Source: Mesobacterium_A sp034670065
GTDB lineage: Bacteria; Pseudomonadota; Alphaproteobacteria; Rhodobacterales; Rhodobacteraceae
DNA length: 64,000 nucleotides
Direction: 5' to 3'
NCBI GenBank assembly: GCA_034670065.1
Contig: JAXMOG010000004.1
Span: 62,001-126,000, forward strand
A program made the position numbers and the translations under genes. The notes under the pieces are model-generated. The model ran no database searches. It saw only the letters and a program-made list of their open reading frames with translations, and had not been told where the DNA came from. Of the stretch, positions 50,702 through 59,302 are shown piece after piece. The first letter of the stretch is position 1, and the number at the start of each line of letters is the position of its first letter.

Positions 50702-52429
50702 TTAACGCATTTCTTCGACCGGAGTTACGCCCAAGATACCAAGACCGGCTGAAATGACAACCTGTGCTGCACGTGCAAGAGCAATTTTGCGAGCACTGGT
50801 GATTTTGTCACTCTCTTGCAAGAAGCGCAGCTGCGGATGATCATTGCCCCGATTGTACAAGGAATGCAGATCCGCCGCGATCTCGTTCAGGTAAAACGCG
50901 ATACGGTGGGGTTCATTCGTCCGTGCAGCGATTTCCACCAAACGCGGCCATTCGGCAATCTTGCCAGCCAGCGCCAGTTCGGCGGTGTCTTCGATCTGGA
51001 ACGTGTCGCTATCGGTCGCAATCCCCATCTCGGCCGCTTTACGCAGCACAGAACACACCCGTGCATGCGCATACTGCACATAGAACACAGGGTTTTCTTT
51101 GGATTGCTCGACCGCCTTGTCGAAATCAAAATCAAGCGGGGCGTCATTCTTGCGGGTCAGCATGACAAAACGCGTCACATCCGGTCCAACCTGATCAACA
51201 ACGTCGCGCAGGGTAATAAATGTCCCTGCCCGTTTCGACATCTTGAACGGCTCGCCATTCTTGAACAGCTTCACCAGTTGGCACAGCTTGATATCCAGCG
51301 AAACCTTTTCGTCTGACAGGGCCGCAACCGCTGCCTTCATCCGTTTCACGTAGCCACCGTGGTCGGCGCCAAAAACGTCGATCAGCTGATCGAAACCGCG
51401 TTGCACCTTGTCATAGTGATACGCGATATCGGGCGCAAAATAGGCCCAGCTGCCATCGGATTTTTGCACAGGACGATCTTCGTCGTCGCCATAGGCGGTA
51501 GACCGGAACAACCACTGATCCCGCGGCACCCAGTCATCGGTCAGTTTACCTTTGGGTTTGGGCAAAGTTCCCCAATAAATCAGGTCTTTATCCCGCAGGT
51601 TGTCGATGGCCTCTTCGATCCGGCCCGTGCCATACAGCGACTTCTCGGAATAGAAGTGGTCCATTTCCACGCCCAGCATGGCCAGGTCTTCGCGGATCAG
51701 CACCATCATGGCATCGGTGGAAAATTCGCGAACCTCGGCCAGCCAGACCTCTTCGGGCTGGTCCACATAGGCATCGCCAACTTTGGCTTTCAGCGCCTGA
51801 CCCACATCAATCAGGTATTCACCGGGATAGGTGCCATCTTCAAATGCCACCTCTTTGCCATGCGCTTCCAGATAGCGCAGGTAAACAGACCGCGCCAGAA
51901 CATCCACCTGAGCGCCGCCGTCATTGATGTAATACTCGCGTGTCACCTCGAAGCCGGAAAAATCCAGTAAGCTGGCCAGCGCATCGCCAAACACGGCCCC
52001 CCGCGTGTGACCCACATGCAATGGGCCTGTCGGATTGGCCGAGACATATTCTACATTGACCTTCCGGCCCTGCCCCACATCAGAGCGGCCAAAGTTGCTG
52101 CCCTGCGCCAATGCGGCCGCGGCCACTTGGGCCCAAACCGAAGGGTCCAACCGCAGGTTCAAAAAGCCCGGTCCGGCCACCTCGGCAGAGGTGACGCGCG
52201 CGTCCTGTGTCAGCAAGCCCGCCAATGCATCCGCAATATCACGCGGTTTCATTTTGGCCGGCTTGGCCAGAACCATGGCCGCGTTGGTGGCCATATCGCC
52301 ATGCAACGGGTCACGCGGCGGTTCGACCGCCACATTGGCAAAGTTCAGCCCCTCGGGCAGAGTGCCCTTGGCCACAAGGTCGTCCAGCGCGGAAATCACC
52401 AGCACACGAATTTCAGCAAAAAGGTTCAT
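50702..52429 (-). CDS. argS: Arginyl-tRNA synthetase
   Basis: Class I aminoacyl-tRNA synthetase of 575 residues, normal length. The HIGH motif appears as HVGH in SANPTGPLHVGHTRGAVFGD, KMSKR is in FKMSKRAGTFITLRD, and the N-terminal Add-1 domain and C-terminal DALR anticodon domain (YAHARVCSVLRKA to the end) are complete. It charges tRNA-Arg in the cytoplasm. The ATG follows AGGACGACGTCA. Essential gene in a minus-strand run. Confidence 0.96.
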   Translation of the reverse strand: MNLFAEIRVLVISALDDLVAKGTLPEGLNFANVAVEPPRDPLHGDMATNAAMVLAKPAKMKPRDIADALAGLLTQDARVTSAEVAGPGFLNLRLDPSVWAQVAAAALAQGSNFGRSDVGQGRKVNVEYVSANPTGPLHVGHTRGAVFGDALASLLDFSGFEVTREYYINDGGAQVDVLARSVYLRYLEAHGKEVAFEDGTYPGEYLIDVGQALKAKVGDAYVDQPEEVWLAEVREFSTDAMMVLIREDLAMLGVEMDHFYSEKSLYGTGRIEEAIDNLRDKDLIYWGTLPKPKGKLTDDWVPRDQWLFRSTAYGDDEDRPVQKSDGSWAYFAPDIAYHYDKVQRGFDQLIDVFGADHGGYVKRMKAAVAALSDEKVSLDIKLCQLVKLFKNGEPFKMSKRAGTFITLRDVVDQVGPDVTRFVMLTRKNDAPLDFDFDKAVEQSKENPVFYVQYAHARVCSVLRKAAEMGIATDSDTFQIEDTAELALAGKIAEWPRLVEIAARTNEPHRIAFYLNEIAADLHSLYNRGNDHPQLRFLQESDKITSARKIALARAAQVVISAGLGILGVTPVEEMR

Positions 52430-52507
52430 TGACGTCGTCCTATCTGTTGACGCTCACTTACCATGGCTGTGTCAGAGGTCAACGCAAGCGCGTGCGCTAT
52501 CCTTGCA

Positions 52508-54334
52508 CTAGGCCTGCCCCGACGCGCCCGCGCGTTTCTCTCGGACAGGCATTTGGGCTAGCAATGCCGTGCCCTCCCCGCCTTTCGGCTCTGCCCCATT
52601 GGCCAGAATGCGCAAACGCTTACCGGTCAGTTCTGCCATTGGAATGGCTTCGGGATTTGTGTCGCGCCAGTCCTGTAGCGTAAATTCCGCACTCAACGTG
52701 GTGACGCGAAATTCCCAGCCATCGCCAAGCTGGCGCTGCGCTTCCCAATAGGTTTGACCGGCCCCGATAACCTTGCCACCCAGTTTGGCAGGCAAAGTGT
52801 AGCGCGCACTGTCCGAGGTTTCACGCTGTAACTGAAACACGTTATCGCGGCCAAATTCCGGGGCCAGATCGGTGGCGACCAATGTGTTGTAGGCATCATT
52901 ATCCGTTGCCGCGATGACCTTTTCATAAGGCATGAAGTCCAGCCGGTGCTCGGCCGCTTCGGACAGGATATCACCAAAGAATACAGGCACTCCGGCCTCA
53001 CGCGCGGATCGCAGATGCGCACGGTTTGGATCGGTGATCATAACCGGCAAGTCCATTTTGATCAGCGCCTCAGCCAGCTGTAAGGACCAGCGAGAGCCCC
53101 CAACAATGATCACGCCAGGTGCCCCCGCCGCTGTCAGCCCCAAAAGCTGCGCCAAAGGGCGTAGGGTGAAGCCGTGCAAAATGACCGTTGCCGCCACCAG
53201 CGCAAAGGCCAGCGGTGCTACCCGGTCCCCGTCTGGAATGCCCAGTTGCGCCAAACGTTCCCCGAACAGCCCAGCCACGGCCACCAGAACCACACCACGT
53301 GGCCCCGTCATCGCGACCAACAGTCGCTCTTTCCAAGGCGTGTCGGTGAAGGCCAACGCGATCAGCACGGGTAAAGGCCGCGCCACCAAGATGACAGCCA
53401 GCACAAAAATCAACGCTGTCACATCCAAGCTGGCCAAAGTTGCCCTGTCCATCCCAGCCGCCAGAAGAATGAAAACGCCGGACACCAAAAGGATCGTGGC
53501 ATGTTCCTTGAACCGCCTAATCTCTGCATAGCTGGGCAAATGGGCATTTGCGATCCACACGCCCATAATGGTCACCGTCAGCAAGCCACTTTCGTGCAGG
53601 GTGAAATCCGCCATGGCGAAAACCCCAAGCATCAACACGAAAATCACCGGCACTTTCATGTATTCCGGCACCCACGCATTGCGAAACGCCTTGGACAGCC
53701 CCCATCCCGCCAAGGCGCCCAGCGCTGTGGCCAGGGCAATACCGATCAACAGCTCTGTGATGGCGTGTTCAAGACTGGTCGTGGTTTGCATCACCACCAC
53801 CACTTCAAAGGCCAAAACAGCCGCCAACGCACCCAGCGGATCGTTTACAATCGCTTCCCACTGCAACAATGCAGCAGGGCGTCGTTTCAGCCGGGCTTGT
53901 CGCAACAAAGGTGCAATCACCGTCGGGCCGGTGACAATCATGATGCCGCCAAACACGGCTGAGCTTTCCCAGCTTAGCCCTGCGGCGTAGTGCAGACATA
54001 GGGTTGAGGCCAGCCAGCCCACAGGCGCCCCGACAAAGACCAATCTTTTGACCCCTGTCGCCGCATCCGTCAGACTTTGGAAATTCAGGGTCAGCCCGCC
54101 TTCAAACAGGATAATTGCCACCGCGATGGCAATCATGGGCTGTAACAAGTCGCCAATATCGCGTTGCGGGTCCAAAAGGCCCAAACCCGGCCCCACAATC
54201 AATCCTGCGGCCAACATCAACACGATTGCAGGTAAGCGCAGACGCCATGCCAACCATTGCGCCCCAACCCCCAACGCCCCGACCATCGCCAGCGCCATTA
54301 CAGGCGGCAGGCCTATTGCGGATTCAACGGCCAT
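52508..54334 (-). CDS. CPA1-type sodium/proton antiporter with TrkA-N (RCK) domain
   Basis: Membrane protein of 608 residues. The N-terminal 400 residues contain about 12-13 helices of the Na+/H+ exchanger family: RLPAIVLMLAAGLIVGPGLG, GGIMIVTGPTVIAPLLRQAR, WEAIVNDPLGALAAVLAFEV (the N-D pair typical of CPA1). From about residue 410 a Rossmann-type RCK_N domain follows (GVIIVGGSRWSLQLAEALIK, VFFGDILSEAA, EKVIAATDNDAYNTLVATDL), which senses nucleotides. It exchanges Na+ or K+ for protons. Start after GGAGAGCCGG. A 78-base gap separates it from argS. Confidence 0.88.
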   Translation of the reverse strand: MAVESAIGLPPVMALAMVGALGVGAQWLAWRLRLPAIVLMLAAGLIVGPGLGLLDPQRDIGDLLQPMIAIAVAIILFEGGLTLNFQSLTDAATGVKRLVFVGAPVGWLASTLCLHYAAGLSWESSAVFGGIMIVTGPTVIAPLLRQARLKRRPAALLQWEAIVNDPLGALAAVLAFEVVVVMQTTTSLEHAITELLIGIALATALGALAGWGLSKAFRNAWVPEYMKVPVIFVLMLGVFAMADFTLHESGLLTVTIMGVWIANAHLPSYAEIRRFKEHATILLVSGVFILLAAGMDRATLASLDVTALIFVLAVILVARPLPVLIALAFTDTPWKERLLVAMTGPRGVVLVAVAGLFGERLAQLGIPDGDRVAPLAFALVAATVILHGFTLRPLAQLLGLTAAGAPGVIIVGGSRWSLQLAEALIKMDLPVMITDPNRAHLRSAREAGVPVFFGDILSEAAEHRLDFMPYEKVIAATDNDAYNTLVATDLAPEFGRDNVFQLQRETSDSARYTLPAKLGGKVIGAGQTYWEAQRQLGDGWEFRVTTLSAEFTLQDWRDTNPEAIPMAELTGKRLRILANGAEPKGGEGTALLAQMPVREKRAGASGQA

Positions 54335-54528
54335 CCGGCTCTCCTTGTTTCACTGCCGGGCAACGCGCAACACACACCCCGAAAAGCACGGGCGAATATG
54401 GCCGCCCCTGCGTACTGATTATTTCCCTCAGCTCAGACCCGCGCAAGAAAACAAAGCCAGGAAACACGCCTCTGCCTGATCAGATGTGCCTTGTGCAACA
54501 CCTGTTGATTTACCGGGCGCTTTTCCAA

Positions 54529-55704
54529 TCACCTGTGCGGGTCATGCACTGGCGGCGGTATGTCCCGCCCACCGATCAGACGATCATGGTTCTGAATGGC
54601 AAACCGGTCCGTCATTCCGGCAATATAGTCGCACACAATCCGGGCCAGCGCCGTGTCGCTGTCGACATCAGCCACATCTTTGCGCCATTGCTTGGGCAAC
54701 AGCTCTGGCCGATCCATGAATAGCGCAAAAAGCTCTCGTACCATTTCGGTGACTTCTTTGCGCATCACAACAACGGCCGGCGCACGGTACATCCGATGGA
54801 ACAGGAACTTTCGGATCTCTTTCAGATCGCCCCAAAGCGCATCATTGAAATGGATCATCATCCGCCCAGCCATACGCACGTCTTGGGCAGACTGCGGGTC
54901 CAAATCATCCAGACGCAACTTGGCATTTGCGATCACGTCCTCAACCAACACTCCAAAGAACCGGCGCAGGGCTTCGTGGCGGCGGCGGTAATAGTTCAGA
55001 CCCGGATACTTGCGATCCACCTCTGTAAAACAGTCCTGCAGGATGGGCAGCTGTGCCAGCTCATCTGTTGAAAACAGCTCGGCACGCAAACCGTCGTGCA
55101 GATCGTGGTTGTTATAGGCAATGTCATCCGACAATGCCGCCACTTGCGCCTCGGCGCTGGCATGGGTGTGCAATTCCAGATCGTGATGATCGTTATACTC
55201 TGTCAACGCCCAAGGAATTTCACCAAGGACCGGGCCATTGTGCTTTGCCAGCCCTTCCAGCGTTTCCCATGTCAGGTTTAACCCATCGAAATCAGCATAG
55301 TGCCGCTCCAGCGACGTTACGATTCGGATCGCCTGAGCATTGTGGTCAAACCCACCATAGGGCGCCATCAGCTCCGCCAAAGCATCTTCGCCCGTGTGGC
55401 CAAAGGGCGTGTGCCCCAGATCATGCGCCAGCGCGACCGCTTCTGTCAGCTCGGCGTTTAAGCCCAGCGCACCGGATATGGTTCGCGCCACCTGCGCCAC
55501 TTCGATGGAATGCGTCAGCCGGGTGCGATAGAAATCGCCCTCATGTTCAATAAAGACCTGAGTCTTGTGTTTCAGCCGCCGAAACGCGGATGAATGTATG
55601 ATGCGGTCGCGGTCACGCTGAAAGCATGACCGGAACGCACTTTCTTCTTCTGGCACCAAACGCCCGCGCGTTTGTGCCGGATTACTTGCATAGCGGGCCT
55701 GCAT
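54529..55704 (-). CDS. dgt: Deoxyguanosinetriphosphate triphosphohydrolase-like protein
   Basis: HD-domain dNTPase of about 391 residues that hydrolyses dGTP or other dNTPs to nucleoside and triphosphate. ATG 55704 after GGGACAGGCAA begins the family N-terminus (MQARYASNPAQTRGRLVPEE); earlier starts are open but not conserved. The HD motif is complete: H in RLTHSIEVAQVAR, HD in ALAHDLGHTPFGHTGE and D in LSDDIAYNNHDLHDGLR. It is divergent from erpA with an 80-base shared promoter region. The same pair is found in other roseobacters in my recollection. Confidence 0.93.
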   Translation of the reverse strand: MQARYASNPAQTRGRLVPEEESAFRSCFQRDRDRIIHSSAFRRLKHKTQVFIEHEGDFYRTRLTHSIEVAQVARTISGALGLNAELTEAVALAHDLGHTPFGHTGEDALAELMAPYGGFDHNAQAIRIVTSLERHYADFDGLNLTWETLEGLAKHNGPVLGEIPWALTEYNDHHDLELHTHASAEAQVAALSDDIAYNNHDLHDGLRAELFSTDELAQLPILQDCFTEVDRKYPGLNYYRRRHEALRRFFGVLVEDVIANAKLRLDDLDPQSAQDVRMAGRMMIHFNDALWGDLKEIRKFLFHRMYRAPAVVVMRKEVTEMVRELFALFMDRPELLPKQWRKDVADVDSDTALARIVCDYIAGMTDRFAIQNHDRLIGGRDIPPPVHDPHR

Positions 55705-55784
55705 TTGCCTGTCCCGTCCTTGTCGCCTGTCCCAAGGCCCCATATATTTGACGAAGCGAACAAAGGAAACCGTGACGGAGTCAC

Positions 55785-56111
55785 ATGATGCAACTGCCCC
55801 CAAAAGTTACCGAACGCGCCTTCGCACGTCTGGCCGAAATCGGCGCAAGCGATCAGGGTCAGGCCCTGCGTGTTGCCGTTGAAGGTGGCGGATGTTCCGG
55901 CTTTCAGTATGAAATCAAGCTGGACGCGCCGGACGACAATGATCTGGTGCTTGAAGGTCAGGGCCAGAAAGTGGTTGTCGACAACGTATCACTGCCGTTT
56001 TTGGCGAATGCAGTCATCGACTTTAGTGACGAATTGATCGGGGCGCGGTTCGTGATCGAAAACCCCAACGCCACCAGCTCTTGTGGATGCGGCACCAGCT
56101 TTTCGATGTGA
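55785..56111 (+). CDS. erpA: Iron-sulfur cluster insertion protein, A-type carrier (ErpA/IscA)
   Basis: HesB/IscA-family protein of 108 residues. The three conserved cysteines are in VEGGGCSGFQYEIKL and NATSSCGCGTSFSM (C-x-C near the end). It carries 4Fe-4S or 2Fe-2S clusters to apo-proteins. ATG 55785, with ATG 55788 as an equal option, after GGAG. The only plus-strand gene among a minus-strand run. Distinction between ErpA and IscA by sequence alone is weak, but the genomic isolation from an isc or suf operon favours ErpA. Confidence 0.92.
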   Translation: MMQLPPKVTERAFARLAEIGASDQGQALRVAVEGGGCSGFQYEIKLDAPDDNDLVLEGQGQKVVVDNVSLPFLANAVIDFSDELIGARFVIENPNATSSCGCGTSFSM

Positions 56112-56204
56112 TCGGGTTTGCGTGGTGGCGGTCGTTGCCGACACGCCGCACTATTGCCGTTCATTGAAACCGTTGTAGGCCAACAAAGCGATGTTGCCGC
56201 AGCT

Positions 56205-57290
56205 CTACCCCACCACGGCGTGACGCGGTGCGTTTTGACCGGCGCGGGCGAAGGTTGCGAAGAAATCCGCAAACCCATCGTCGGCCTCTACCGCACGTTC
56301 CAAACGAGACCAGGCCGCGGGTGTCATGCCTGCGCGCAACTGACCCCGCATCGCGCCCCAGGCGGGTGAACGATCCACGCCCATTGCCAGCAACAATTCA
56401 GACATTTCGCGCAATGGGTTGCGGATGTTTTTGGCCAGATCAAGGAAGCTCATCCCCCCCTCGGCCAGCGCCCCGGCAAACCCTGTGCCGCCGGTCACAA
56501 ACCGGTGCCAATGGGCCATCAGATATGTGTGGTAGTCATCCATGCCTGGGCCATCCTGCACACGCACATCAAACTGAACGGTCTGACGGGCCAGGTCTTC
56601 CTCCCATACGGCAGGCGGCGTCCAACCGGAAAATCGCAGGGCCAAACAGACCTCGGCCAGCAGATCGGTGTTGCATTCCAGATAGGCCAGCGTGCCGACA
56701 TGGTGCAAACTACGCTTTGCTTGTTGCGGCATCTGCGGGTCGTTGCGGCCATAGTCGCTAAGGTAAAAGACGATATGGGTCAGCTCATAGGCGATTTTCT
56801 TGTTGGGCACGGCAAAGGCTGCAGATTGCGTAGAAAAAGCCCGCAAACGATCACTTAGCCCAGCATCATCAGCCAAATGCTGCCCTCTGCGGTTTAGAAG
56901 CCGGCGCGCTTCGGCGCGTTGCAGGTCAGACAGCTCCGCTTCGGCAAAGCCCGCCTGCGCAATTTTCTGTGACAGAACCTCTCCCTCCTGCCCCGGCATG
57001 CCCAAATCTTCTAAGTCCAGACAAATCGACAGTAAAAACCGATAGTATTGCGGGAAAAATGCCAACCGTTCTGCAATGGTTTGATACGTCGGCGCATAGG
57101 CGGACAACACGGCATCCCCCTGCGCAAAGCCGCTGCATTCAAGAATATTTAACAATTCAGCGTTTTCTTTGAGCCAATAGACATCATCAACGTGACGACG
57201 GGACGTGGCAAAGCAATCAGCCAGTGCAGCGACCTGCGCAGCAGGTTCGTTCAGGCGACGAGGGAATGTCAGGGCAATAACGTTTGACAC
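56205..57290 (-). CDS. Helical protein, probably DUF6902, downstream of the repeat-protein gene
   Basis: Protein of 361 residues starting at a GTG with GGAGG at good spacing. It is nearly all alpha-helical with no signal peptide or membrane helix. I think it belongs to DUF6902, though this is from memory. Notable segments: AYELTHIVFYLSDYG at residues 168-181 (Glu169, His172), HHVGTLAYLECNTDLLAEVC (196-215), and DDYHTYLMAHWHRF (251-264) with His254, His260 and His262. These could form a metal site. It lies 77 bases after the LFISGS repeat gene, with a perfect hairpin in between, so the two probably share a transcript. Function unknown; a modifying or binding partner of the repeat protein is an inference. 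Confidence 0.8.
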   Translation of the reverse strand: MSNVIALTFPRRLNEPAAQVAALADCFATSRRHVDDVYWLKENAELLNILECSGFAQGDAVLSAYAPTYQTIAERLAFFPQYYRFLLSICLDLEDLGMPGQEGEVLSQKIAQAGFAEAELSDLQRAEARRLLNRRGQHLADDAGLSDRLRAFSTQSAAFAVPNKKIAYELTHIVFYLSDYGRNDPQMPQQAKRSLHHVGTLAYLECNTDLLAEVCLALRFSGWTPPAVWEEDLARQTVQFDVRVQDGPGMDDYHTYLMAHWHRFVTGGTGFAGALAEGGMSFLDLAKNIRNPLREMSELLLAMGVDRSPAWGAMRGQLRAGMTPAAWSRLERAVEADDGFADFFATFARAGQNAPRHAVVG

Positions 57291-57321
57291 GGGCTGGCCT
57301 CCGGGAATGCGTCAGGAATGT

Positions 57322-57345
57322 CCTCGGGCCGCGCACGGCCCGAGG
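57322..57345 (-). terminator. Perfect hairpin between the repeat gene and the helical-protein gene
   Basis: CCTCGGGCC (57322-57330) pairs perfectly with GGCCCGAGG (57337-57345) around a 6-base loop. No T-run follows on the minus strand, so it is more likely an attenuator or RNA-stability element than a full stop. It would let the upstream repeat gene be expressed more strongly than the downstream gene. Confidence 0.65.
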
Positions 57346-57367
57346 AGTTGATCATCCAAGTTGGGGA

Positions 57368-58044
57368 TCAGGACCCGGAGATGAACAGCGCTGTACCTTC
57401 GCCATCCGTGGCTTCGCTGGTGGTTGGTGCAGAGCCAGAGATGAACAGCTCAGTCGCTTCGCCGCCATGTGCTTCGCTGCTGGTCGGTGCGGAGCCGGAA
57501 ATGAACAGTTCGGTCGCTTCGCCGCCATGTGCTTCGCTGATGGTCGGTGCGGAGCCGGAAATGAACAGTTCGGTCGCTTCGCCGCCATGTGCTTCGCTGG
57601 TGGTTGGTGCGGAGCCAGAGATGAACAGTTCGGTCGCTTCGCCGCCATGTGCTTCGCTGCTGGTTGGTGCGGAGCCAGAGATGAACAGTTCGGTCGCTTC
57701 GCCGCCATGTGCTTCGCTGGTGGTTGGGGCGGAGCCGGAGATGAACAGCTCGGTCGCTTCACCGCCATGTGCTTCGCTGGTGGTCGGTGCAGAGCCGGAG
57801 ATGAACAGTTCGGTCGCTTCGCCGCCATGTGCTTCGCTGGTGGTTGGTGCGGAGCCGGAAATGAACAGCTCTGTGGCGTTTCCACCGTGCAATTCGGTGC
57901 TGATTGGTGCCGATCCGGAAATAAACAGACCTGCTGCAGTGCCATTCATCACGTCGGCTTTTGATGGCGCGGAACCCGAAATGAACATTTCGGCCCCTGT
58001 ACCGGCCAATGTATCTGCACAACCAATAGGTGCAGAGCCTGAGA
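57368..58044 (-). repeat. 60-base tandem repeat array in the LFISGS gene
   Basis: About eleven tandem 60-base units, in perfect register because 60 is a multiple of three. The units from about 57421 to 57840 differ only at a few mostly third-codon positions; the outer units are more diverged. The pattern is of recent expansion or gene conversion in the middle. Several other frames are also open across it as a consequence of the period. Confidence 0.92.
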
Positions 58045-58138
58045 TATATAGATCACAGCCTTCGCCAGTGTGCGCGGAATTCTCGTCAAAGGAAACAGAT
58101 TTTTTGATTGTATTATTAGTATTTAGTACAGCCGACAT
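57368..58138 (-). CDS. Tandem-repeat protein with twelve [LM][FY]ISGS cores
   Basis: 256-residue protein preceded by a near-ideal AAGGAGG at five-base spacing, which makes the minus strand the coding one. A 29-residue N-terminus (no obvious signal peptide) is followed by eleven units of 20-21 residues plus a final core that ends the protein at LFISGS. Unit starts are residues 30, 51, 71 and then every 20 to 251. The consensus is LFISGSAPTTSEAHGGEATE. Central units are nearly identical, while the first two keep [LM][FY]ISGSAP but differ in the rest and use other codons, so the core is conserved at protein level. Only two Cys occur, near the N-terminus. It could be a beta-solenoid or fibre, a multi-core peptide precursor, or a binding scaffold. 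I do not recognise a characterised family. Confidence 0.85.
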   Translation of the reverse strand: MSAVLNTNNTIKKSVSFDENSAHTGEGCDLYISGSAPIGCADTLAGTGAEMFISGSAPSKADVMNGTAAGLFISGSAPISTELHGGNATELFISGSAPTTSEAHGGEATELFISGSAPTTSEAHGGEATELFISGSAPTTSEAHGGEATELFISGSAPTSSEAHGGEATELFISGSAPTTSEAHGGEATELFISGSAPTISEAHGGEATELFISGSAPTSSEAHGGEATELFISGSAPTTSEATDGEGTALFISGS

Positions 58139-58227
58139 GACATCCTCCTTGTGTTGACATGCCGTCAGGCTTGCAACTCAGGAGCGATAATCAACCAAAA
58201 ATGTTGGCGCAGACACTTGCTCACAGC

Positions 58228-58346
58228 TTGTCCACACTAACTACAGGCTACATCTGTGCCGGGCGACTTATCTACCAGAGATTGTCCCCAAAATGGAAAA
58301 AGTTGTGGATATGTCGCTGAATAGCGTCATCCACACGTTATCCACA
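58228..58346. other. Cluster of DnaA boxes, candidate replication origin or DnaA-controlled promoter
   Basis: A perfect TTATCCACA lies at 58338-58346, with one-mismatch boxes at 58228-58236 (TTGTCCACA), 58304-58312 (TGTGGATAT, opposite strand) and 58327-58335 (TCATCCACA), and weaker matches at 58268 and 58283. They fill the 304-base gap 58139-58442 between the divergent repeat gene and xth. A/T-rich DNA (about 58098-58130) adjoins the cluster. Gene orientation changes here from mostly minus to mostly plus. I see no other element in the gap. Confidence 0.6.
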
Positions 58347-58442
58347 GACGAAATGCCCGAATCCGCGCCGAATCATCGGCGCTCTCTTGCCTTGTCTGCG
58401 CCATCAGGTGATAGATGTTCCCCGGCCACAGGGAGATCGCGC

Positions 58443-59225
58443 ATGAAGATTGCAAGCTTCAACATCAACGGGATCAAAGCCCGGATCGACGATTTGACGG
58501 CTTGGCTCCAGGATGCCGACCCCGATGTCGCCCTGCTGCAAGAAATCAAATCCGTCGACGAAAACTTCCCACGCGCACATTTCGAAGACATGGGCTACAT
58601 CGTCGAAACCCATGGGCAAAAGTCCTTCAACGGGGTGGCGATCTTGTCGAAGCTGCCGCTGGAAGATGTGACACGCGGCCTGCCGGGGGACGATAGCGAC
58701 GAGCAAGCACGCTGGATTGAAGCCACCGTCATTGGTGAAGCCAATGCTGTCCGCCTGTGTGGGCTGTACCTGCCCAACGGAAACCCGACACCGGGCCCGA
58801 AATACGATTACAAGCTGGCATGGATGGAGCGGTTGGAAGCACGTGCGCGCCAACTTCTGGCGGATGAGATGCCCGCATTGATGGCCGGGGACTATAACGT
58901 AATCCCACAGGCCGAAGACGCCGCCAAACCCGAACAATGGGTTAACGATGCGCTACATCTGCCGCAAACCCGCGCAGCGTATCGCCGGATCGTCAACCTG
59001 GGCTTCACCGAAGCGTTCCGCGCCCGCACCCAAGGCCCCGGACACTATAGTTTCTGGGACTACCAAGCCGGCGCATGGCAGCGAAACAACGGCATCCGTA
59101 TTGACCATTTCCTGCTCACGCCATCCTGCGCCGACCTTCTGACAGAATGTCAGATCGACAAAGCCGTGCGCGCGGGCGCCAAACCATCCGATCATGTGCC
59201 GATCTGGGTCAATCTGGCGGCCTGA
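58443..59225 (+). CDS. xth: Exodeoxyribonuclease III (AP endonuclease)
   Basis: DNA repair nuclease of 260 residues, normal for ExoIII. ATG 58443 follows GGGAG; a longer upstream frame is not family-like. Catalytic residues are visible: IASFNINGIKAR (Asn), LLQEIKS (metal Glu), LYLPNGNPT (Tyr), LMAGDYNVIP (Asp-x-Asn), and the C-terminal GIRIDHFLL and KPSDHVPIWV (Asp-His pair). It cleaves at abasic sites and removes 3' blocks. It is the first of a plus-strand run with bolA and grxD, divergent from the repeat gene across the DnaA-box cluster. Confidence 0.94.
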   Translation: MKIASFNINGIKARIDDLTAWLQDADPDVALLQEIKSVDENFPRAHFEDMGYIVETHGQKSFNGVAILSKLPLEDVTRGLPGDDSDEQARWIEATVIGEANAVRLCGLYLPNGNPTPGPKYDYKLAWMERLEARARQLLADEMPALMAGDYNVIPQAEDAAKPEQWVNDALHLPQTRAAYRRIVNLGFTEAFRARTQGPGHYSFWDYQAGAWQRNNGIRIDHFLLTPSCADLLTECQIDKAVRAGAKPSDHVPIWVNLAA

Positions 59226-59302
59226 TCTGGGGTACTGCGCCTTGCACCGCTATTGCAACACGCCTACATTCTTCACGAATTAACGACAGGAAACGATACG
59301 CC

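Noticed and set aside
57368..58044. A CRISPR array in the 60-base repeats
   Set aside because: The units are contiguous 60-base copies with no unique spacers, in a coding frame, and there are no cas genes.
57284..58157. Two long plus-strand frames through the 60-base repeats (57284-57964 and 57318-58157)
   Set aside because: They are open because the repeat period is a multiple of three. Neither has a ribosome-binding site of the quality found on the minus strand, and the core conservation with changed codons is seen in the minus-strand frame.
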